Shown here in pieces: positions 1-4,787 of a DNA stretch of 7,319 nt. The stretch lies in contig DAOWFN010000086.1 in assembly GCA_030637945.1 (NCBI GenBank), positions 1 to 7,319 on the forward strand, read 5' to 3'. This stretch comes from Gammaproteobacteria bacterium (GTDB taxonomy: Bacteria > Pseudomonadota > Gammaproteobacteria > SZUA-229). Numbering within the stretch: position 1 is the stretch's first letter; each line of letters begins with the position of its first letter. Made by a program: the position numbers and the translations under genes. Under the pieces are notes generated by a model. It had not been told where the DNA came from. It did not search any database and worked only from the letters and a program-made list of their open reading frames with translations.

Positions 1-1173
1 GAGTACCTGGTGAAATGCCCGAGTTGTACGCAGAGCGGTTTTAAGCTCAATCGTGAATTCACTATCGATAATACCGGCTGGATCGACTTTACCATCGATT
101 TTGATTTGCGGAAGTCTCTCACACTGAGACGCCCCAACAAACCACGTGCAGATTTTGATTACATCGTACGACCAACACTGCGCATACTGGATACCGAGCT
201 GGCCAGTTCATTCATTCATGGCTTAGTTGAAGATCAGCACAGTGAGTTGGATCCGGATGCTTGCTGGGTATATGTTTATGAAGGTGGAGCAGACATTATT
301 ACACCAGATGACATCTGCCTTGATCCAGATACCAGTATCTGCCCGCAGGCCGACCGGCCATTATTGGAGGCACAAGTTCAGCTTGATACTGGCACAGGTA
401 ACTACGTCTATAACACCGGCCTAATTTATCCTGGCTTGTATACCGCTGCACTGGTGTGCGAGGCTGATGACCCGGATGCCGACGATGACCTGCTGTTCAT
501 AGAAGAGGCCGAGGTGCAGGCTAATGCTGTCGCAGATGGTGCTCAGCAGGATTTCACACTGATTGAAATTCGGATCCTAACCCTGTTGAAGACGCTGGAC
601 GGTAATGCTGACGAGGACGCATCCGGCACGGTTACCGTTGGTGACACGCTGACGTACCGGATGAAACTTGAAAATGAAGGTAATGTCTCGCTCACGAATG
701 TCACGGTAAGTGATCCGTTGGCCGGTTTGAGTGAACTGAGTTGTGACACTGCACTACCTGCCTCACTGGCGACTGACACGACACTCGAGTGCACGGCCAC
801 ATACAGCGTGCAGCCGGAGGACACGAGCATCGTCAACACGGCAACGGCAAGCGCCGACCAGGTAGACCCGGTGGAGCATTCTGTCACGGTGGATGTAGAA
901 AATTCGGCGCCAAGCATTACTACGACACCGATCACCGAAGCTACAGTCGATGTGCTTTATAGCTATGATGTTGAAGCGGCCGACCCCAACGCAGGGGACA
1001 TGTTAACCTTCTCGTTAGTTACTGCACCAGCCGGCATGACGATTGATCCTTCGACTGGTTTGATCAGCTGGACACCAGGCGTAGCAAGTGTTGGTGATAA
1101 TGCTACTCAAGTGATGGTTGAGGATCAGGATGGATTATCAGCCATACAAGCCTTCACTATTACGGTAAATTAA
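1..1173 (+). CDS. Modular secreted/surface protein, C-terminal part (DUF4382-like, DUF11-type, Ig-like He_PIG); 5' partial
   Basis: The reading frame is open to the left edge (three in-frame codons precede the GTG at 10), there is no signal peptide, and the sequence begins inside a domain. This is therefore the C-terminal 390 residues of a longer protein. Residues ~1-190 resemble the later part of the DUF4382-type proteins of gammaproteobacteria: a DFTIDFDLRKS strand, a YIVRPTLRI strand, then an Ig/carboxypeptidase-regulatory-like sandwich with paired Cys (C-x-VYVY, LVCEADDPDADDD). Residues ~192-300 match a DUF11-type conserved repeat (GDTLTYRMKLENEGNVSLTNV, then a Cys pair and NTATAS). Residues ~303-390 form a He_PIG/cadherin-like repeat (PAGMTIDPSTGLISWTP). 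The acidic, beta-rich, repeat-built architecture implies export and a surface or matrix role; no catalytic motif is visible. The DUF11 stretch is GC-richer than the flanks. The fold assignments are fairly secure, but the biological role is unknown. Confidence 0.8.
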   Translation, partial: EYLVKCPSCTQSGFKLNREFTIDNTGWIDFTIDFDLRKSLTLRRPNKPRADFDYIVRPTLRILDTELASSFIHGLVEDQHSELDPDACWVYVYEGGADIITPDDICLDPDTSICPQADRPLLEAQVQLDTGTGNYVYNTGLIYPGLYTAALVCEADDPDADDDLLFIEEAEVQANAVADGAQQDFTLIEIRILTLLKTLDGNADEDASGTVTVGDTLTYRMKLENEGNVSLTNVTVSDPLAGLSELSCDTALPASLATDTTLECTATYSVQPEDTSIVNTATASADQVDPVEHSVTVDVENSAPSITTTPITEATVDVLYSYDVEAADPNAGDMLTFSLVTAPAGMTIDPSTGLISWTPGVASVGDNATQVMVEDQDGLSAIQAFTITVN

Positions 1174-1283
1174 TGCTATTGATTGTGTGCATCCAGAGAA
1201 CTGCTCCAATAATTTCCCTGAATATTTGGAGGATAAGGGACTCACTTCGATTGCTCACTTGAGTAATGGTTTTAAAATTGATT

Positions 1284-1317
1284 AATAACGGCTCCTTCGG
1301 GAGCCGTTATTGTTTTT
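1284..1317 (+). terminator. Rho-independent terminator, UUCG-capped, between convergent genes
   Basis: A perfect 12-bp stem (AATAACGGCTCC pairing with GGAGCCGTTATT) is closed by a C(UUCG)G tetraloop and followed on the plus strand by GTTTTT. It lies 110 bp after the stop of the plus-strand gene. On the minus strand the same hairpin is followed by a weaker T-rich tract (AATCAATTTT), so it may also stop the convergent SoxH-like/dsrE transcript, whose last stop is at 1353. The rest of 1174-1352 shows no gene I can support. Confidence 0.92.
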
Positions 1318-1352
1318 GCTGAAGGTCTGAGTTTGGCCGTTATCAGCCATCC

Positions 1353-2357
1353 TTATTGTTCAAGCAATTCCGCTTCCATAGAAAGGTACACCTGATAGGC
1401 ATTGATGCGGTTACCCTCAGAGAAAGCTGGCAAATCTTTAAACTCTGACCAGTCGGCATCAGCATAGACTTCTTCAAATGGTGTTAGATCTTCGATGCCT
1501 TCGCCTAAAACTTTACGAAGATAGGCCAGGTAGCGGCGAGTGAGTGAAATGGTTTCTTTGGGATTATTTGAGGCAGGTCCGTGGCCGGGTATCAGCACGG
1601 AGAGTCCGCCGGTTTCCAGGCGAGTTAATGTGTCTAACCATTTTTTAGAATCTGCACTGCCGACAAACGGAATACGGCCTTCGAAAATAATATCGCCGGA
1701 AAATAACACTTTGTCTGGTTCGACCAGTAAAGTAAGGTCACCGTCAGAGTGTGCTTTACCCATGTAATTGATAGTGAAAGTTATTCCGCCCAGCTTAAAC
1801 GTGTTTGATTTTTCGACCGTGGTATCGGGCAATACGAGGTGAGTGTCTTCATTGACCCATGGCTCAAGTGAAAACTGACGTTCTTCCAGTCGACTGGCAG
1901 CGGCTTCGGATTGAATATATTTTTGCGCGCCATAAGGGGCGATGATCTCGGCACCTAATTCTTCAAATACCTGTAGGCCATAAATGTGGTCGGCATGGAA
2001 GTGACTGACGATGACTTTTTTTATAGGCTGGTCGGTGACAGATTTAATTTTTTGTATGAGCTTATTGGCAAGCGAAGGCGTACCCAGGGAGTCAAAAACA
2101 ACGACGCCGTCATCGGTTACTATGAAACCCGCATTAGAGATAAAGCCTTCATTATCTGTTGCTATACCAGGAACACCTTCGACGTAATAAACATGTTCAG
2201 ATACTTTTTTGACTTCCATATCAACGGATGTCGGTGCGTATTTTGTCGTAGTACTCTGCGATGTTTCTGTGGCTGTTTCAGCCAATAGTGGTGTACTAAA
2301 AAACATCAGGGCAAAGAGCGTAGAAGCTAGTCGCAGTTGTTTATTGCATGTAAGCAT
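1353..2357 (-). CDS. Exported SoxH-like metallo-beta-lactamase-fold hydrolase
   Basis: A 334-residue MBL-fold zinc hydrolase. Numbering from the ATG at 2357, residues 1-26 form a signal peptide (basic start, hydrophobic LASTLFALMFF, cleavage after LLA), so the enzyme is probably periplasmic. The metal site is complete: H119-x-H121-x-D123-H124 in SHFHADH, H203 in KAHSDGD, D222 in FSGD and H259 in PGHG. This is the binuclear-zinc set of glyoxalase II-type, SoxH-like and quinoprotein-relay hydrolases. The substrate is not known; family members are linked to sulfur oxidation and periplasmic thioester or thiol chemistry. An upstream in-frame ATG at 2363 abuts GAGG (2364-2367) with no spacer, whereas the ATG at 2357 has a 6-nt spacer, so 2357 is chosen. 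The start overlaps the end of the dsrE-family gene by 17 bp, indicating one operon with translational coupling. The fold is certain; the physiological reaction is inferred. Confidence 0.88.
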   Translation of the reverse strand: MLTCNKQLRLASTLFALMFFSTPLLAETATETSQSTTTKYAPTSVDMEVKKVSEHVYYVEGVPGIATDNEGFISNAGFIVTDDGVVVFDSLGTPSLANKLIQKIKSVTDQPIKKVIVSHFHADHIYGLQVFEELGAEIIAPYGAQKYIQSEAAASRLEERQFSLEPWVNEDTHLVLPDTTVEKSNTFKLGGITFTINYMGKAHSDGDLTLLVEPDKVLFSGDIIFEGRIPFVGSADSKKWLDTLTRLETGGLSVLIPGHGPASNNPKETISLTRRYLAYLRKVLGEGIEDLTPFEEVYADADWSEFKDLPAFSEGNRINAYQVYLSMEAELLEQ

Positions 2358-2820
2358 AACCATCCTCGTATTGCAGGCGAATTATTTCAGCATCACCCAT
2401 GGGCACCATTTCGATAAAACCATGAATGTCTTCAGGGGAAAAACCTTGACCTTGTGCTGCGATTTTACACATCTTGATGGTGATTGCCTCGCTTTCTACC
2501 AGGCTCTGTGCACGGTGCATCAGATCTTTGTACTTTTTGTAATTTTTGATGGCAAAAAAACTCAACTCCGTGCCGTGTAATACCAGAACGATAGATTGAT
2601 CAAAGGGGTCAGCGCCAGTGATCGTACTCAGGTAGCTGGCGCGATCTAGTACACTCTCAACGGCTTCTACTGTTTTAACGTGAACATCGTAGACGACTTT
2701 CTGTGGTTTATATTCTGTTGCAGTGACGCTGGAACCACCCCAGAGTGATGTTGTGTCAGCAAATACCAGTGTGTTGGAAAGGAGACCAAGACACATCAAC
2801 AGGTATAGCAATTTTGTCAT
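2341..2820 (-). CDS. Exported DsrE-family sulfur-trafficking-like protein
   Basis: A 159-residue protein with a signal peptide at ~1-21 (LLYLLMCLGLLSNTLVFA) followed by a DsrE/DsrF/TusD-like fold. Visible landmarks are KVVYDVHVKT (first strand), SIVLVLHGTELSFFA (~76-90), the segment IKMCKIAA with the candidate active Cys118, and MVPMGDAEIIRLQYEDGYAYM at the C terminus (~138-158). Members of this superfamily carry or relay sulfane sulfur as a cysteine persulfide. The usual DsrE is a cytoplasmic subunit; this one belongs to the exported single-chain branch, so its partner is probably periplasmic. Its co-transcribed neighbour is the SoxH-like hydrolase, whose start lies inside this gene. A good Shine-Dalgarno (AGGAG, 2828-2832) precedes the ATG with 7 nt of spacing. 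A 17-bp palindrome and a possible FNR-controlled promoter lie upstream. The family call is strong; sulfur transfer is inferred from family and context. Confidence 0.87.
   Translation of the reverse strand: MTKLLYLLMCLGLLSNTLVFADTTSLWGGSSVTATEYKPQKVVYDVHVKTVEAVESVLDRASYLSTITGADPFDQSIVLVLHGTELSFFAIKNYKKYKDLMHRAQSLVESEAITIKMCKIAAQGQGFSPEDIHGFIEMVPMGDAEIIRLQYEDGYAYMQ
2364..2367 (-). promoter_or_regulatory. Shine-Dalgarno site inside dsrE that decides the start of the SoxH-like gene
   Basis: GAGG is read on the minus strand within the last codons of the dsrE-family gene. It sits directly against the ATG at 2363 but six nucleotides before the in-frame ATG at 2357. The second start is therefore favoured. 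Confidence 0.55.
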
Positions 2821-2827
2821 GAGTTTT

Positions 2828-2832
2828 CTCCT
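2828..2832 (-). promoter_or_regulatory. Ribosome binding site of the dsrE-family gene
   Basis: AGGAG is read on the minus strand seven nucleotides before the ATG at 2820. The surrounding TCAGGAG (2828-2834) is exactly complementary to the loop sequence of the predicted RNA upstream (2954-2960). Confidence 0.75.
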
Positions 2833-2862
2833 GAAATTACGGTTAAGACAATCCTAATCAAG

Positions 2863-2879
2863 TATTAGACGGTCTAATA
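2863..2879. promoter_or_regulatory. 17-bp perfect palindrome, probable repressor operator upstream of dsrE
   Basis: TATTAGAC-G-GTCTAATA is a perfect inverted repeat around one central base, 43 bp upstream of the dsrE-family start. A one-base centre cannot form an RNA hairpin, so a dimeric DNA-binding protein is the natural explanation. The TAGAC/GTCTA half-sites resemble operators of TetR-family regulators such as NemR, but the regulator is not in the window and the class is a guess. On the minus strand, a weak promoter-like pair (TTTACT, 18-nt spacer, AATAAT) lies just upstream, at about 2885-2914, so a bound repressor would block early elongation. Confidence 0.5.
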
Positions 2880-2903
2880 ACAGGTATTATTCACAACAAA
2901 GAG

Positions 2904-2943
2904 AAAAAAGTAAATTGCAGCGTGAGTAACTAACTCACGCTGC
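2904..2943 (-). terminator. Terminator-like hairpin between the yeeE/GIY-YIG unit and dsrE
   Basis: An 11-bp perfect stem with a 5-nt loop (2917-2943) is followed on the minus strand by AATTTAC and then six T (2909-2904). On the plus strand no T run follows. It could end the sRNA candidate, the upstream yeeE/GIY-YIG transcript, or both. The displaced T run makes it weaker than the terminator at 1284-1317. Confidence 0.55.
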
Positions 2944-3009
2944 TGGCACACCCTCAGGAGTTGAAAGGTGCGGCCGGGGTGCGTCGCAGGAACTATGAAA
3001 ACCTACGAC
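2904..3009 (-). ncRNA. Candidate FNR-controlled small RNA of about 106 nt (or structured dsrE leader)
   Basis: Read on the minus strand from a predicted start at ~3009, the transcript folds into three nearly contiguous hairpins. SL1 (3009-2983) has an 8-bp stem, GUCGUAGG with CCUGCGAC, and an 11-nt loop. SL2 (2982-2946) pairs GCACCCC with GGGUGUGC, with one bulged U, leaving a 22-nt loop that contains CUCCUGA. SL3 (2943-2917) is a perfect 11-bp stem, GCAGCGUGAGU with ACUCACGCUGC, with a 5-nt loop, followed by AAUUUAC and six U (2909-2904) as a terminator. Only two nucleotides separate SL2 from SL3 and none separates SL1 from SL2. SL1 begins exactly where the promoter geometry predicts +1. The layout (FNR-type promoter, single-stranded anti-Shine-Dalgarno, terminal hairpin) is like that of oxygen-controlled sRNAs such as FnrS, with no claim of homology. 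The weak point is that the U run is not adjacent to the stem, so read-through into dsrE is possible. Confidence 0.45.
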
Positions 3010-3015
3010 AGTGAT

Positions 3016-3021
3016 ATAATA
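3016..3021 (-). promoter_or_regulatory. -10 element of the predicted FNR-dependent promoter
   Basis: TATTAT (five of six matches to TATAAT) is read on the minus strand, giving a start near 3009. No good -35 is present at the usual distance. This is expected if an FNR-type activator is bound there, as in class II promoters. Confidence 0.45.
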
Positions 3022-3042
3022 ACGTCGACAATTTATTTGTAA

Positions 3043-3056
3043 TTGATATATATCAA
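3043..3056. promoter_or_regulatory. Perfect FNR/Anr-type box
   Basis: TTGAT-ATAT-ATCAA matches the FNR/Anr consensus TTGAT-N4-ATCAA at all ten defined positions, inside a 16-bp perfect palindrome (3042-3057). Its centre (3049.5) lies 40.5 bp before the predicted minus-strand start at 3009, the class II activator position. It lies just after the stop codon of the GIY-YIG gene. It would therefore drive transcription away from that gene toward the sRNA candidate and dsrE. Binding is inferred, not shown. Confidence 0.62.
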
Positions 3057-3059
3057 TGA

Positions 3060-3353
3060 TTAGTTGTTGTGGCTGTTTATTAAGGATTCTTTTTGTGATT
3101 TTTTTAAGGACTTGATGACATATTCACGTTTACAGGCTTCCGATCGCGATGCAGAGGGCTCCTGGTATACTAATTCTACTGGTCGTCTTGCCTTGGTGTA
3201 TTTGGCGCCATTTTTATCAGCGCCATTGTGTTGGTCCAGTCGTTTGCTTATATCTGTAGTAACGCCGGTATACAAGCTGTTGTCAGCGCAGCGTAGGATG
3301 TAAACGAACCATGGCTGTGTTTCCATGGAAGGTTTTTGACTGTTAGACGGCAT
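3060..3353 (-). CDS. GIY-YIG domain protein, UPF0213/YhbQ-like
   Basis: A 97-residue protein consisting almost entirely of one GIY-YIG nuclease domain. The first strand carries FVYILRC (Tyr18), followed by SLYTGVT (Tyr28), then KRLDQHN with Arg38 and His42, and KREYVIKSL with the likely metal-binding Glu77. Length and order of motifs fit the stand-alone UPF0213/YhbQ group, whose members are putative structure-specific DNA nucleases of poorly known role; there is no extra DNA-binding domain. The ATG at 3353 lies inside the last codons of the yeeE-like gene (11-bp overlap) with no clear Shine-Dalgarno, so translation is probably coupled. An internal ATG at 3326 (METQPW) would also preserve the whole domain. 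The link with a sulfur transporter may be simple operon carriage. The domain call is strong; the function is uncertain. Confidence 0.85.
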   Translation of the reverse strand: MPSNSQKPSMETQPWFVYILRCADNSLYTGVTTDISKRLDQHNGADKNGAKYTKARRPVELVYQEPSASRSEACKREYVIKSLKKSQKESLINSHNN

Positions 3354-4617
3354 CCAGTTTGCGCATTGATGATGGCAGTAATTTCATATCGACCAGAGCG
3401 GTAATGAATGCTTTAGTAAAACTGGCTTCATCCTCATAGACTATTTTATAGTATTGTATTTTCATGGTCATGGCGCTGCCGAAAATGATTGCAACAAAGG
3501 TTATTATCGAGCCCAGTGCTAATGTAGACATGCCGGTGATTCCCTGACCGATGGTGCAGCCGAGTGCTAGAACACCGCCGAACCCCATCAGGATAGCGCC
3601 GACAAAGTGGTTTAGAAAGTCTTTAAAATCAACAAACCATTCGATTCGGAATGACCTGCCGATAAGTGACCATAAAAACGAACCTAATATCACACCAAAA
3701 ACAGAGATCAGTCCAAAGGTTAACAGGGCCGGGTCAAACTTGTCTTTGATGTAGCCAAAAGTTTGACCGATAGGGTTGATGAAAGTAAATGATTGCGAAC
3801 TAAGAGTACGTCCGGTGGCTGGCTTTCCTTCGTCACTTTCGGCCAGCATATCCCATTCCTCATAATAACCTGACAGAGAGTAATTAGTATCATCTGCAAT
3901 AACGTTTATGTTGCTACTGGTATACCAGGCAGTGAGAATAACTAAACCGATAACCAGTCCACCCAGGATATTATCTTTACTGCTGCGAAATTCTGCGGCT
4001 TTAAAGATATAAAATAACATGCCGGCTGCGACCGATAAGCCGATGATGAGTCGTAGAGACGATGTGTTATCACTGGCGTTGAATTCATTGATGATGGCGC
4101 CTAAATCCTGATTGCTATCCAGAGAGATGGCCAGTGGATTAACCCAGTCATAAAACAAAACACTGTACAAGGTCTTATCACTATTGGGGAAAGGTGCTGT
4201 CATGTAATACGCAATGATCGCGATTATGATGAAGACCAAAATAGATTTAATGTTGCCACCACCGATCCGTATTAGTGTTTTGTTACCACAGCCACTGGCG
4301 AAGGTCATGCCGATTCCAAACAGGATGCCACCGATGATATTTTCTATGTAGATGAGCTGGTTAGCGCGATAGGGAGGGAAAGCATCGGTCGTATTAACCA
4401 GTTCCATGTATTCGAGAATACTGACGCCGATGGTGGCTGTTGCGATGGCAAGCAACCAGGCTCTGAAACGCCCATAGTCGCCCATATTGACCATGTCAGA
4501 GACTGCACCCATGGTGCAGAAGTTTGTTTTATTGACGACGGCGCCGAGGACGACGGATATGATGAATGTTGACCAGAGAAAGAATGAGAGGCTGTCTGCA
4601 AACGATTCAAAAATCAT
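3343..4617 (-). CDS. YeeE/YedE family sulfur-compound transporter (TsuA-like)
   Basis: A 424-residue integral membrane protein with about nine hydrophobic segments, including ~12-29, 54-71, 88-108, 124-141, 188-206, 299-318 and 337-354. Each sulf_transp half has its Cys-bearing signature: NFCTMGA (Cys34) and FASGCGNKTLIR (Cys110) in the first half, LALGCTIGQGITG (Cys354) in the second. In the studied family member TsuA, conserved cysteines in the pore mediate thiosulfate uptake, so import of thiosulfate or a similar reduced sulfur species into the cytoplasm is the likely role. A hydrophilic insert at ~235-290, between the two halves, is rich in Asp, Glu and Ser. The ATG at 4617 follows AGGTGA with short spacing (4 nt). 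The gene leads a two-gene unit with the GIY-YIG gene, and the exported DsrE and SoxH-like genes lie downstream on the same strand. The family is certain; the exact substrate is inferred. Confidence 0.92.
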   Translation of the reverse strand: MIFESFADSLSFFLWSTFIISVVLGAVVNKTNFCTMGAVSDMVNMGDYGRFRAWLLAIATATIGVSILEYMELVNTTDAFPPYRANQLIYIENIIGGILFGIGMTFASGCGNKTLIRIGGGNIKSILVFIIIAIIAYYMTAPFPNSDKTLYSVLFYDWVNPLAISLDSNQDLGAIINEFNASDNTSSLRLIIGLSVAAGMLFYIFKAAEFRSSKDNILGGLVIGLVILTAWYTSSNINVIADDTNYSLSGYYEEWDMLAESDEGKPATGRTLSSQSFTFINPIGQTFGYIKDKFDPALLTFGLISVFGVILGSFLWSLIGRSFRIEWFVDFKDFLNHFVGAILMGFGGVLALGCTIGQGITGMSTLALGSIITFVAIIFGSAMTMKIQYYKIVYEDEASFTKAFITALVDMKLLPSSMRKLDAV

Positions 4618-4682
4618 ATTGTCACCTATGTATAGAAAAGTGTGAATTAAAAGGGCAGATCCATTGCAGATAATCTATCTCG

Positions 4683-4710
4683 ATTATACGTAGTAATGTA
4701 GTAAACAAAA
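4683..4710 (-). promoter_or_regulatory. Predicted promoter of the yeeE-like gene
   Basis: On the minus strand a perfect -10 (TATAAT, 4688-4683) is preceded at 16 bp by a poor -35 (TTTTGT, 4710-4705). The start would fall near 4676, giving a leader of about 60 nt. The weak -35 leaves room for an activator. Confidence 0.45.
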
Positions 4711-4725
4711 GAAAATATTACAAAC

Positions 4726-4739
4726 TTTAATCGATTAAA
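4726..4739. promoter_or_regulatory. 14-bp palindrome upstream of the yeeE promoter
   Basis: TTTAATCGATTAAA is a perfect inverted repeat, centred about 56 bp before the predicted yeeE start and 49 bp after the batD stop. It is AT-rich with no T run, so a protein-binding site is likelier than a terminator. The regulator is unknown. Confidence 0.35.
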
Positions 4740-4787
4740 ACGCTGCTTCTGTTTTGATACAGGGACGGCGGACTTAAGGTTTTATTC

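Noticed and set aside
543..935. Minus-strand open frame of 130 codons opposite the surface-protein gene
   Set aside because: It is a shadow of the plus-strand frame, which has clear domain matches; the shadow product is a Ser/Val-rich sequence with no family signature.
1173..1262. 29-codon plus-strand frame starting in a TAATG overlap with the end of the surface-protein gene
   Set aside because: It has no ribosome site, no recognisable product and ordinary intergenic composition; a TAATG alone occurs easily by chance.
2904..2943. The hairpin at 2917-2943 as one end of a mobile element or an integration site
   Set aside because: No matching inverted repeat, target-site duplication or transposase/integrase is seen nearby; terminator-like placement explains it better.
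2968..3042. Plus-strand 24-codon reading frame starting with GTG after a good AGGAG (2956-2960)
   Set aside because: The apparent Shine-Dalgarno is the complement of the CUCCU in the SL2 loop of the minus-strand RNA. No promoter precedes it, the peptide resembles nothing known, and the region is better explained by the hairpins.
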